Part shown: positions 7,443-15,332 of the stretch, one piece after another | Layout of the letters: each line of letters begins with the position of its first letter | Position numbering within the stretch: the stretch's first letter is position 1 | Assembly (NCBI RefSeq): GCF_014651015.1 | Contig: NZ_BMWB01000009.1 | Coordinates: forward strand, 155,901-219,900 | Source: Streptomyces xantholiticus | Lineage (GTDB): Bacteria; Actinomycetota; Actinomycetes; Streptomycetales; Streptomycetaceae | Direction: 5' to 3' | Length of the DNA: 64,000 nucleotides | Made by a program: the position numbers and the translations under genes | Notes under the pieces: generated by a model | Told to the model about the DNA's origin: nothing | What the model saw: the letters and a program-made list of their open reading frames with translations, nothing else | Databases searched by the model: none

Positions 7443-7973
7443 TCAGCGGTCGCCCGGCCGGTCGCGGAAGAACGCCGTCAGCTGCTTCGAACACTCCTCC
7501 TCCAGCACCCCGAGGACGACTTCCGGCCGGTGGTTGAGTCTCCGGTCCCGTAGGACGTCCCAGAGCGAACCGGCCGCGCCTGCCTTCTCGTCCCGGGCGC
7601 CGTAGACCACCCGCTCCACCCGGGACTGCACGATCGCGCCGGCGCACATCGTGCAAGGCTCCAGGGTCACGACGAGCGTGCACCCCGTCAGCCTCCACCC
7701 GCCGAGCACAGCGGCGGCCCTGCGTATCGCCAGCACCTCGGCGTGAGCCGTCGGATCGCCCGTCGCCTCACGCTCGTTGTGGCCGACGGCGAGGATGGTG
7801 CCGTCCCCGGCCAGCAGGACGGCACCGACCGGCACATCGCCGCCCCGTGCCGCGCGGTCCGCCTCGCCGAGGGCGAGACGCATGGTCGCCTCCCACGGAC
7901 CGCGCACGGGGTCGCCACCGGGCACCGGCACCGAGGTGCGGCCGAGTGCCTGTTCTTCTGCGGGGCGGTGCAC
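7443..7973 (-). CDS. tadA: tRNA-specific adenosine(34) deaminase TadA
   Basis: 176 residues. The enzyme converts A34 of tRNA-Arg(ACG) to inosine. Zinc ligands and proton shuttle are visible as TAHAEVLAIRRA (His, Glu) and PCTMCAGAI (two Cys), with the fold elements DVPVGAVLLAGDG and VYGARDEKAGAAGSLWD. The GTG start at 7973 shares a base with the TAG of the upstream gene (TAGTG), so translation is coupled. A later GTG before RGPWEATMRLAL would give a length closer to other TadA proteins and cannot be excluded. It forms an operon with its associated protein. Confidence 0.93.
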   Translation of the reverse strand: MHRPAEEQALGRTSVPVPGGDPVRGPWEATMRLALGEADRAARGGDVPVGAVLLAGDGTILAVGHNEREATGDPTAHAEVLAIRRAAAVLGGWRLTGCTLVVTLEPCTMCAGAIVQSRVERVVYGARDEKAGAAGSLWDVLRDRRLNHRPEVVLGVLEEECSKQLTAFFRDRPGDR

Positions 7974-8509
7974 TAGCGCACGGTCTCCAGCACCTCGCCC
8001 GCGCCGAGCGCGTCCGCGATCTCCATGAGCGCGTCGGTGTCCAGCGCCAGCAGTTCCTTCTCCGACAGGCCGAGGTCCACCAGGATCTCGCGATCGCCGA
8101 CCGGGCCGGCCGGCACGGCCTCGCCGCCCTGGGCGGGCACGTCGACCGTGTCCTGGTCGTCCTCCTCCGGTTCTCCGTCCTCCGTGCCGTCGAGGTTCAG
8201 CGAGTCAAGATCGTCGGCAGGGTCGTCGTCGTCCCGGCCGAGCAGTTCGTTGGTGAGGATCTCCCCATAGGAGGAGCGCGCGGCCGCAGCCGCGTCCGAG
8301 ACGAAGATCCGGGGATCCTCCTCGCCCTCGACCCGAAGGACCCCGAACCAGGCGTCCTCCTGCTCGATGAAGACGAGCACCGTGTCCTCGTCCACCGAGG
8401 CTTCGCGGGCCAGGTCGGTCAGATCCGACAGGGTCTCCACATCGTCGAGCTCTGTGTCGCTCGCTTCCCACCCGTCATGAGTGCGCGCGAGCAGTGCGGC
8501 GAAGTACAC
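7973..8509 (-). CDS. TadA-associated protein (conserved actinobacterial partner gene)
   Basis: 178 residues, GTG start with GGAGAG upstream: MYFAALLARTHDGWEASDTE. It is strongly acidic, with a middle run of Asp and Glu around residues 85-125, and ends in a small helical region LVDLGLSEKELLALDTDAL. Its 3' end overlaps tadA by one base. The family is known only as the neighbour of tadA in high-GC Gram-positives. A role in regulating or chaperoning TadA is inferred from that linkage alone. Confidence 0.85.
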   Translation of the reverse strand: MYFAALLARTHDGWEASDTELDDVETLSDLTDLAREASVDEDTVLVFIEQEDAWFGVLRVEGEEDPRIFVSDAAAAARSSYGEILTNELLGRDDDDPADDLDSLNLDGTEDGEPEEDDQDTVDVPAQGGEAVPAGPVGDREILVDLGLSEKELLALDTDALMEIADALGAGEVLETVR

Positions 8510-8658
8510 CGTGACTCTCCCACTGATCAGAGGTGTGACGACCGGCGGTGCTTGCGTCGTGCCCCGCCCAATCGGAATCGTGGCAGAAAGAGGCGCGATG
8601 CGAGAGGTCTTCCGTCGTTGCGTCGGCCATCAGTTCTTACCGGTGTTCATGGGGCGGG

Positions 8659-8841
8659 CTACCAGCGGAAGGTCCGCATGCGCATCTGCTGGCGCATCCG
8701 GGCGGCTCGGGCCCGTCGTGGCTGGACGCGGTCGCGCAGGGCTTTCGCCTCGTTGAGCTCGCGCAGGAACTGGGCGCGTCGCCTGCGGCGCTCCGCGTCG
8801 GTCGCGGTTTCCTCTTCGTGCTCCGGCTCGGACTTCGGCAT
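8659..8841 (-). CDS. Small basic conserved protein
   Basis: 60 residues: an acidic start MPKSEPEHEEETATDAE followed by an Arg-rich helix, RRRRRAQFLRELNEAKALRD, and an Arg/Met-rich end RMRTFRW. The charge pattern and gene position next to upp recur in streptomycetes. It looks like a nucleic-acid-binding peptide, but that is a guess from composition. No good ribosome binding site is seen (GGGTGG, 13 bases before ATG). It is divergent from upp with a 121-base shared promoter region. Confidence 0.65.
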   Translation of the reverse strand: MPKSEPEHEEETATDAERRRRRAQFLRELNEAKALRDRVQPRRARAARMRQQMRMRTFRW

Positions 8842-8962
8842 CGGCCACACCACCCCACGGCTGTATCCGTACTCGCCCTCGGCCCTGCGGCCTGCGGGGA
8901 GACACCCCTCCACTTTCCCTCCGGAACCGACCTTGATGCGAGCGCGGGCTACTGTTGACGGC

Positions 8963-9598
8963 ATGCGGATCCACGTCGTCGACCACCCGTTGGTGGCGCA
9001 CAAACTGACAACGCTGCGCGACAGGCGCACCGAATCCCCCACCTTCCGGCGGCTCGCCGACGAGCTGGTCACCCTGCTCGCGTACGAGGCCACCCGGGAC
9101 GTGCGCACCGAGCAGGTCGACATCGAGACCCCGGTGACGGGCACGACGGGCGTGAAGCTGTCCCACCCGCGTCCGCTGGTGGTGCCGATCCTGCGGGCCG
9201 GTCTGGGCATGCTCGACGGAATGGTCCGGCTGCTGCCGACCGCCGAGGTGGGCTTCCTCGGGATGATCCGCAACGAGGAGACGCTCGAGGCCTCGACGTA
9301 CGCGACGCGTATGCCGGAGGACCTGTCCGGGCGGCAGGTGTACGTGCTGGACCCGATGCTCGCGACCGGCGGGACGTTGGTGGCGGCGATCCGCGAGCTG
9401 ATCAAGCGCGGTGCGGACGACGTGACCGCGGTCGTGCTGCTGGCGGCGCCGGAGGGTGTCGAGGTCATGGAGCGCGAGCTGGCGGGCACGCCGGTGACGG
9501 TGGTGACGGCCTCGGTGGACGAGCGCCTGAACGAGCACGGGTACATCGTGCCGGGCCTGGGCGACGCGGGTGACCGGATGTACGGGGCGGCCGAGTAG
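8963..9598 (+). CDS. upp: Uracil phosphoribosyltransferase
   Basis: 211 residues, full length. It makes UMP from uracil and PRPP in pyrimidine salvage. The PRPP loop is YVLDPMLATGGTLVAA and the uracil-binding end reads GYIVPGLGDAGDRMYGA; RAGLGMLDGM is also typical. The start ATG (MRIHVVDHPLVAHKL) has no ribosome binding site: TACTGT (8950-8955) lies seven bases before it, so translation is probably from a leaderless mRNA. A perfect hairpin follows the gene. Confidence 0.96.
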   Translation: MRIHVVDHPLVAHKLTTLRDRRTESPTFRRLADELVTLLAYEATRDVRTEQVDIETPVTGTTGVKLSHPRPLVVPILRAGLGMLDGMVRLLPTAEVGFLGMIRNEETLEASTYATRMPEDLSGRQVYVLDPMLATGGTLVAAIRELIKRGADDVTAVVLLAAPEGVEVMERELAGTPVTVVTASVDERLNEHGYIVPGLGDAGDRMYGAAE

Positions 9599-9632
9599 CC
9601 CGCTCGCGCGGCTGACCGCGTCGTCATCGATC

Positions 9633-9657
9633 GAAGGGCCGGGATCCCCGGCCCTTC
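9633..9657. terminator. Hairpin between convergent upp and the LytR_C gene
   Basis: GAAGGGCCGGG pairs with CCCGGCCCTTC around ATC. It has no T tract and can serve both strands. Confidence 0.75.
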
Positions 9658-9666
9658 CGCCGTCTG

Positions 9667-10290
9667 TCAGCACTTCGCGGAGGGAACCGGCTTCGGCTTG
9701 GTCAGGGCGGTGAGGGCCACGTCCGCGCTCGCCTTCGGGTCGAGCGACTCGAAGGCCGTGCCGATGATCAGGTCGATGTCCGCCGTCCTGCGGGTGTCGG
9801 TCTTCGCCTGGAAGCCCTGCACCTGGGTGCCGAGCACCCGGAAGGCGCCGCCCTGGGCCGTCGGCGCGCCGAGGAAGACCGCGGTGCCGGGGACCTTCTT
9901 GTCGTACTCCGCCGGTGCGTTGGACACCTTGCCGATCTTGAAGCCCCGTTTCTTCAGCTCGTCGGCCGTCGACTTGGCCAGTCCGGAGCGTGGTGTCGCG
10001 TTGTAGACGTTCACCGTGATCTGGCGGGGCAGCGGCGGCGGCGGTGCAGCGGAAGGGGACGGGCCGGGCTTGCAGGCGGCGCCCCGCGTGGTCGCGGAGT
10101 TCTTCTTGCCGCCCCCCGTGAAGGCGTCGATGAGCTGCAGGGTCCCCCAGCCGGCAAGGCCCAGCGCGACCACCGCGGCGAACACCGCGAGCACGATCCT
10201 GCGGCGGTTCCGGGGGCGTCGCATTCGTGGGTACTTGTCGCCCGTGATGCGGTACTTTCCGCCCATGCCGGGGGGAGTGAGCATGCTCAT
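9667..10290 (-). CDS. Membrane-anchored LytR C-terminal domain protein
   Basis: 207 residues. A basic cytosolic head (RMRRPRNRRR), one membrane helix at about 32-50 (IVLAVFAAVVALGLAGW), a Pro-rich linker, then a LytR_C domain: QITVNVYNATPRSGLAKSTA, ELKKRGFKIGKVSNAP and TADIDLIIGTAFESL. This domain is found at the ends of cell-wall glycopolymer ligases and alone in envelope proteins; its ligand is unknown. TACGCT (10297-10302) lies six bases before the ATG and there is no ribosome binding site, so the mRNA is probably leaderless. A Cys ends the protein. Confidence 0.85.
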   Translation of the reverse strand: MSMLTPPGMGGKYRITGDKYPRMRRPRNRRRIVLAVFAAVVALGLAGWGTLQLIDAFTGGGKKNSATTRGAACKPGPSPSAAPPPPLPRQITVNVYNATPRSGLAKSTADELKKRGFKIGKVSNAPAEYDKKVPGTAVFLGAPTAQGGAFRVLGTQVQGFQAKTDTRRTADIDLIIGTAFESLDPKASADVALTALTKPKPVPSAKC

Positions 10291-10442
10291 GGGCTGAGCG
10301 TAGTGCGGCCCGGTGGCTGTGCCTACTAAACGATCAGCGGATTGCGTCCGTACGGTGCCGAAACGCCCCCGAAAGGATCAGCCGCCGCCCTGCGGAGCCG
10401 CTGCCGGCGCCCTGCGCCCGAGGCCGATCGGCTGCCGCCGGC

Positions 10443-10739
10443 TCAGCCCAGCTCGAGCACGCGGGCGTGCAGCACCTGTCGCTGCTGAAGGGCCGCGCGT
10501 ACGGCCCTGTGCAGGCCGTCCTCCAGATAGAGGTCGCCCTGCCACTTCACGACGTGGGCGAAGAGGTCCCCGTAGAACGTGGAGTCCTCCGCGAGCAGCG
10601 TCTCGAGATCCAGCTGGCCCTTGGTGGTCACGAGCTGATCGAGGCGGACCGGGCGCGGCGCGACATCCGCCCACTGCCGGGTGCTTTCCCGGCCGTGGTC
10701 GGGATACGGCCGCCCGTTACCGATGCGCTTGAAGATCAC
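10443..10739 (-). CDS. Conserved small protein, often labelled VapB-family antitoxin
   Basis: 98 residues, GTG start: MIFKRIGNGRPYPDHGREST, then RPVRLDQLVTTKGQLDLETL and the end KWQGDLYLEDGLHRAVRAAL. The last part, DGxHRAxRA, resembles the ParB/sulfiredoxin-like fold rather than a classical ribbon-helix-helix. Databases tend to call it a VapB antitoxin, yet no toxin gene is adjacent, so that name may be misleading. It is nearly invariant among streptomycetes as I recall. TAGGCT (10746-10751) lies six bases before GTG with no ribosome binding site, which indicates a leaderless start. Confidence 0.8.
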   Translation of the reverse strand: MIFKRIGNGRPYPDHGRESTRQWADVAPRPVRLDQLVTTKGQLDLETLLAEDSTFYGDLFAHVVKWQGDLYLEDGLHRAVRAALQQRQVLHARVLELG

Positions 10740-10922
10740 ACGGAAAGCCTACCGGTCAAGAGGCTCATGGCGCAGCCATGGAATCGCGGCACGATCCGGA
10801 TCAAAACTTTGCAAACCGGGAGAACGGGGCCTCGGGCTGCCCGGACCGCGCGGCCCGATTCGCCCGAACGGGGCCCAGGCCGGCCTCCCACCGGCAGGGG
10901 GCGGTGCGGGAGAGGACATGGG

Positions 10923-10959
10923 ACGGCGCGCCGCAGGCGTGGGGCCCGCGGCGCGCCGT
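10923..10959. terminator. Hairpin after the M28 peptidase gene
   Basis: ACGGCGCGCCGC pairs perfectly with GCGGCGCGCCGT across a 13-base loop. It lies 32 bases beyond the peptidase stop. Confidence 0.65.
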
Positions 10960-10990
10960 GACCGTACCGATCCGCCGGACCAGGGGGGTG

Positions 10991-12550
10991 TTACTCGGTC
11001 ACCTCGTGGTCGTGACCGTCGTGCAGGCCGCCGCCGCTGCCCGCGTCGCCGTCCGTCGGGACGGTCGTGACGGGCTTGCGCAGCGAGCTGAGGTCGTGCG
11101 CGTAGGTGCCCACGGCGTTGGCGATGACGCCGATGTTGACGGCGAACGCCTCCATGTTGATGTTGCTGAGGTCGTCGCCCGCGGCGTGGTAGTTCGGGTC
11201 GTACGCCACACCCGCGGCGCCGCCGAACTTCTTCGCCTGCGCCTCGGTCTTGATGCCTTCCGCGCCGGTGAAGGTGCCGCCGGACGGGATGCCGACCTCG
11301 ATGAAGGGCCCGTAGTCGGAGCGGCCGGTGAAGTCGGTGCCCTCGTGAGCGGTGCCCCGCTTGTCGAGGAACTCGTTGATGTCACGCTCGAGCTGCGCGG
11401 AGCCCGCCGGGCCCGCGCCCGCGCCGACGCCGTCCGAGTTGTCGCCGTCGTAGACGAAGAGCCCGTAGTTCGGCGACGCGATCATGTCGAAGTTGAGGTA
11501 GAGCTTGATCTCCTTCTTGCCCAGGTTGCTGAGGTTCGCGACGTAGTGCTCCGAGCCGAGCAGGCCGTTCTCCTCCGCGGACCACCAGGCGAAGCGCACC
11601 TTGTTGGTGGGCCGGTTCTCCCGCTTGGCGAGTTCCTGGGCGACCTCGAGGAGACCGGCGGAGCCGGAGCCGTTGTCGTTGATCCCGGGGCCCGCGGTCA
11701 CCGAGTCGAGGTGTGCGCCGAGCATCACGGTGTTGGCGGCGTTGCCCCGGCGGGTCTCCGCGATCACGTTGTTGGTGCTGCGCGTCTCCTGGAGCTGGCG
11801 GATCTCGAAGGAGACGTTCAGGGGACCCTTGGCGAGCTCCGCGGCGAGCTTCTCGCCCTCCGCCTGGGTGATCCCGCCGGTCGGGATCTTCGCGGACGCC
11901 TGGTCGCCGAGGGTTCCCGAAAGGACGCCCTCGGCGTTGTTGTAGACGATCGCGCCGACGGCGCCCGCCCCGGCCGCGGCGGTCTGCTTCTCGGCGAAGG
12001 TGCAGCCGCCGCGCTTGATCAGCGCGATCTTGCCGGTGAAGGTGCCCGACGCGTAGTCGGCGGCCTCGCAGCCGGTCGTGTTGTCCACCGGCACGGCGGC
12101 CAGGTCGGCCTTGATGCCGCCGACGGGGGTGGACTTGGTGTACGTCATGGCCTTGATCTCGACGTCGCGGGGCGTCGGGGAGACCACGGAGAGCTTCTCG
12201 GCCAGGGTCTCGGTGTAGAGGAAGTCGAAGCGCTGGTACGAGACGTCGTACCCGTACTTCTTCATCTGCTGGTACACGTACGCGGCCGACGCGTCGTGAC
12301 CGAGTGAGCCGGCGGCGCGGTGGCCGCCCGTGCTGTCCGCTATCTGCTGGAACTTCTCCAGGTGCTCGAAGGCGTCGTCCGCGGACGACTTCTGGACCAG
12401 CTTCCGTGCCAGCTTCGACGCGTCCTCGGCGGCCCGGGCGCCCGGGTCCTGACGGTGTGCAGCGGACGGGGAGGCGGATGCCAGCAGGAGCGGGGTCGCG
12501 AGTGCGGCTGCGGCCACGGTGGCCACGGCTCTGCGATGGGTTGCCTTCAC
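10991..12550 (-). CDS. Secreted M28-family zinc aminopeptidase with PA domain
   Basis: 519 residues, GTG start with AAGGA upstream. A signal peptide (to about Ala31) is followed by the N-terminal part of the peptidase, an inserted PA domain (GKIALIKRGGCTFAEKQTAA, about 170-240) and the catalytic core. Two-zinc ligands appear as GAHLDSV, INDNGSG, WWSAEENGLLGSEHY, NFDMIASPN and YHAAGDD. The family (as in the S. griseus aminopeptidase) removes N-terminal, mostly large hydrophobic, residues outside the cell. The end is His/Asp-rich (LHDGHDHEVTE). Single-gene unit with its own terminator. Confidence 0.93.
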   Translation of the reverse strand: MKATHRRAVATVAAAALATPLLLASASPSAAHRQDPGARAAEDASKLARKLVQKSSADDAFEHLEKFQQIADSTGGHRAAGSLGHDASAAYVYQQMKKYGYDVSYQRFDFLYTETLAEKLSVVSPTPRDVEIKAMTYTKSTPVGGIKADLAAVPVDNTTGCEAADYASGTFTGKIALIKRGGCTFAEKQTAAAGAGAVGAIVYNNAEGVLSGTLGDQASAKIPTGGITQAEGEKLAAELAKGPLNVSFEIRQLQETRSTNNVIAETRRGNAANTVMLGAHLDSVTAGPGINDNGSGSAGLLEVAQELAKRENRPTNKVRFAWWSAEENGLLGSEHYVANLSNLGKKEIKLYLNFDMIASPNYGLFVYDGDNSDGVGAGAGPAGSAQLERDINEFLDKRGTAHEGTDFTGRSDYGPFIEVGIPSGGTFTGAEGIKTEAQAKKFGGAAGVAYDPNYHAAGDDLSNINMEAFAVNIGVIANAVGTYAHDLSSLRKPVTTVPTDGDAGSGGGLHDGHDHEVTE

Positions 12551-12691
12551 AGAGGTCCTTCCCGATGTGAACGAGGGTTGAAGGGAAGCTAGCGATCTCT
12601 GCGGCCGCTGTGAACACCTGGGCCGTAACTCATCACGTAATTCGTCCCATTGGCATGCGGAAGCCCTCCATCCACATGAACTGGACGTTCC

Positions 12692-13360
12692 TCAGGGCTT
12701 CTTGGGCGACTTCGTGGTCCTGGCGGACTTCGCGGTCCCGGCGGTTCTCGTCGACTTCAGGTTCCTCGCGGTCTCCGCGTCCTTGGCCGCCTTCACGGCG
12801 GCCTTCTTCTCCTGCTTGTACGCCCGTACCCGGGCGAGCGACTCCGGGCCGGTGATGTCGGCAGCCGACCGGTAGGAGCCCTCCTCGCCGTAGGAGCCGG
12901 CGGCCTCCCGCCAGCCGTCGGGCCGTACGCCGTACTGCTTGCCCAGCAGCGCCAGGAAGATCTGGGCCTTCTGCTCGCCGAAGCCCGGCAACGCCTTCAG
13001 CCTCGCCATCAGCTCCGCACCGCTCCTCGCGTCCGCCCAGACGGCGCTCGCGTCGCCGTCGTACTCGTCGACGATGAACCGGCACAGCTCCTGCACCCGC
13101 TTGGCCATCGACGCGGGGTAGCGGTGGATCGCCGGCTTTTCCCGCAGCAGCTCGGTGAACGCGTCCGGGTCGTAGGCCGCGATCTCGGCGGCGTCGAGAT
13201 CGTCGGTCTTGAGGCGCTGCGCCACGGTGTACGGGCCGGTGAACGCCCACTCCATGGGGATCTGCTGGTCGAGGAGCATCCCGACCAGGGCGGCGAGCGG
13301 ACTGCGGCCGAGCAGCTCGTCGGCCTCCGGTTGCTGGGCGAGGTGGATCGTGGCTCTCAT
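12692..13360 (-). CDS. HhH-GPD-type base-excision DNA repair protein
   Basis: 222 residues. The N-terminal part LVGMLLDQQIPMEWAFTGPY and the helix-hairpin-helix LKALPGFGEQKAQIFLALLG (about 118-137), followed by a conserved Asp in RPDGW, place it in the DNA glycosylase superfamily. No Cys cluster for an iron-sulfur centre is seen, unlike Nth or MutY. The last 35 residues are Lys/Ala/Thr-rich (KAAVKAAKDAETARNLKS), a histone-like tail that probably helps DNA binding and is common in streptomycete DNA proteins. Target base unknown. Confidence 0.87.
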   Translation of the reverse strand: MRATIHLAQQPEADELLGRSPLAALVGMLLDQQIPMEWAFTGPYTVAQRLKTDDLDAAEIAAYDPDAFTELLREKPAIHRYPASMAKRVQELCRFIVDEYDGDASAVWADARSGAELMARLKALPGFGEQKAQIFLALLGKQYGVRPDGWREAAGSYGEEGSYRSAADITGPESLARVRAYKQEKKAAVKAAKDAETARNLKSTRTAGTAKSARTTKSPKKP

Positions 13361-13437
13361 GCCCCGATGATCACCCGGTGGCAGGTGCGCCGCCAGTGAA
13401 GGGGACCGGCGCGTCCGGCCGCCCCGGTCGCATCGGG

Positions 13438-14670
13438 TCACGGGCGAAGACGGGCGGCCCTGGCCTGGAGGTAGCGGGCCTCGGGGATGCTCAGGGTGCG
13501 TGACGCCGCCGTCCGGTAGGCCGCCTCGGCCTCGTCGAGATCGCCCGCCCTCTCCAGCAGATGGGCCCGTACGGCGTCGAGCCGGTGATTGCCGGACAGC
13601 CTGTCCTCCAGGCGGGCCACTTCGGCGAGACCGGCACGCGGGCCGTGCACCATGGCCGTCGCGACGGCACGGCCGAGCTCGGCCATCGGCTCGGGGGCCC
13701 GGGCCACGAGGAGGTCGTACAGCGCCAGGATCTGCGGCCAGTCGGTGTCGGCGGCGCGCGGCGCCTCGTCGTGCAAGGCCGCGATCGCCGCCTGCAGTTG
13801 GTACGGGCCGGCGGGGCCCTGCGCCAACGCCTCCTCCACCAGGGCCGTTCCCTCGGCGATCGCCGCACGGTCCCAGCGCGTGCGGTCCTGCTCGTCGAGC
13901 GGGACCAGCTCGCCGTGTGGGCCGGTGCGGGCCGCGCTGCGGGCGTCGGTGAGCAGCATCAGGGCCAGCAGCCCGGTCACCTGGGCCTCCTGCGGAAGCA
14001 GCCGGCGTACGGCGCGGGCCAGCCGGATCGCCTCCGCCGCCAGATCGGCGCGGTGCAGCTCGCGGCCGGAGGTGGCTGTGTACCCCTCGTTGAAGATCAG
14101 GTAGAGCACCTGGAGCACGGCGGCCAGCCGGTCGTCGCGGTCCTCGGGACCCGGTTGCCGGAACGGCACTCCCCTTATCCGCTGCTTCGCCCGGCTGATC
14201 CTCTGCGCCATCGTCGCTTCCGGCACCAGATGCGCCCGCGCGATCTCGGCGGTCGTCAGGCCGCCCACCGCCCTCAGCGTCAGCGCGATCTGCGCCGCGG
14301 GGCTCAGCCCGGGGTGGCAGCACAGGAACAGCAGGGTGAGGGTGTCGTCCTCGGACGGTGCGCGTCCCTCGCCGGGGGGCGGTGCGGTGAAGGCGTCGCG
14401 AGGGGCGAGCCGGTCCGCCGCCTCCTCACGGCGGCGCCGCGCCTCCTCGCTGCGCAGCAGATCCGTCAGGCGCCGTGAGGCGACCCTGATCAGCCAGCCG
14501 CGCGGGTTGTCCGGTACGCCGCCCTCCGGCCACTGCCGCGCCGCCGCCAGCAGCGCCTCCTGGACCGCGTCCTCGGCCAGGTCGAAGTGGCCGTAGCGGC
14601 GCACCAGCGCACCGAGGACCTGCGGCGCGTGCAGGCGCAGCAGGTCCTCGACCTCGGTCGCCGTCAGCAC
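13438..14670 (-). CDS. ECF sigma factor of the ECF42 type with C-terminal extension
   Basis: 410 residues, about twice a normal ECF sigma. Region 2 is FDLAEDAVQEALLAAARQWP with NPRGWLIRVASRRLTDLLR; region 4 has LTTAEIARAHLVPEATMAQR. From about 190 on there is a long helical extension, VLYLIFNEGYTATSG to the end, with TPR-like helices; in the ECF42 group this extension controls activity in place of an anti-sigma factor. Its GTG overlaps the stop of a DGPF/YciI gene by seven bases, with GGAGG in between, so the two are made together. That gene pair is the hallmark of ECF42. Confidence 0.9.
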   Translation of the reverse strand: MLTATEVEDLLRLHAPQVLGALVRRYGHFDLAEDAVQEALLAAARQWPEGGVPDNPRGWLIRVASRRLTDLLRSEEARRRREEAADRLAPRDAFTAPPPGEGRAPSEDDTLTLLFLCCHPGLSPAAQIALTLRAVGGLTTAEIARAHLVPEATMAQRISRAKQRIRGVPFRQPGPEDRDDRLAAVLQVLYLIFNEGYTATSGRELHRADLAAEAIRLARAVRRLLPQEAQVTGLLALMLLTDARSAARTGPHGELVPLDEQDRTRWDRAAIAEGTALVEEALAQGPAGPYQLQAAIAALHDEAPRAADTDWPQILALYDLLVARAPEPMAELGRAVATAMVHGPRAGLAEVARLEDRLSGNHRLDAVRAHLLERAGDLDEAEAAYRTAASRTLSIPEARYLQARAARLRP

Positions 14671-15080
14671 ACGTCGCCTCCGCCCTCCATGATCGGCCGG
14701 ATGACCACGGGGTATTCGGTGGTGCCCTCGGGGGCCGGGCACTGGGCGATACGGGCCGCGATCTCCGTCACCCGCTCGAGGCTCTCGCAGTCCAGCACCC
14801 AGTACCCCGCGAGCAGCTCCTTGGTCTCGCCGTACGGCCCGTCCGTGATCACCGGCCGGCCGTCCTTGCCGGACGTGACGTGACGGGTCTGCGCCGGCTC
14901 GGCCAAGCCCTGCCCGTCGACGAACTCACCCGACTCGGCGAGGTCGTCGTTGATGCTCTGCATGAACGAGAACATCTCCTGGACCTCCTTCTCGCTCCAC
15001 GCCGGGGCGTTCTTCGAGCCGTTGCCGCGCATCGCTTCGTAGTCCGCCTGCGTCCCCTGAACCATCACCAGGTACTTCAT
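14664..15080 (-). CDS. YciI/DGPF-domain protein, partner of the ECF42 sigma factor
   Basis: 138 residues, ATG with GGGAG seven bases upstream: MKYLVMVQGTQADYEAMRG. The signature ITDGPYGETKELLAGYWVLD is the DGPF motif, and the fold is a dimeric ferredoxin-like barrel. Proteins of this family linked to ECF42 are thought to be either target enzymes or sensors. It lies first in the two-gene operon and is translationally coupled to the sigma factor. Confidence 0.9.
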   Translation of the reverse strand: MKYLVMVQGTQADYEAMRGNGSKNAPAWSEKEVQEMFSFMQSINDDLAESGEFVDGQGLAEPAQTRHVTSGKDGRPVITDGPYGETKELLAGYWVLDCESLERVTEIAARIAQCPAPEGTTEYPVVIRPIMEGGGDVC

Positions 15081-15278
15081 GATCCGCTCCCTCTGGAAGG
15101 GTGGTCGCCCCCTGTGGGCAACTCTCACAGGGGACGTCGGAGACGGTGCGGCATTCTCGACACGGCGCGGCGGAAATTTCTTCGTGGTCCACCGGGGGAC
15201 GGCCGCCCGACGAGACTGAGGAAGTGCCCGGGAGGGTTGCGGCCCTTCACCGACGTGACCGGTGAGGCGGCGGAAGCG

Positions 15279-15315
15279 TGACGCCGGCCCCGGGATGGCG
15301 TCCCGGGGCCGGCGT
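15279..15315. terminator. Perfect 16-bp hairpin after the lysyl-oxidase-like gene
   Basis: GACGCCGGCCCCGGGA pairs with its exact complement around TGGCG. It is 18 bases past the stop, with no T tract. Confidence 0.75.
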
Positions 15316-15332
15316 CGTCCGTCATACGGAGA

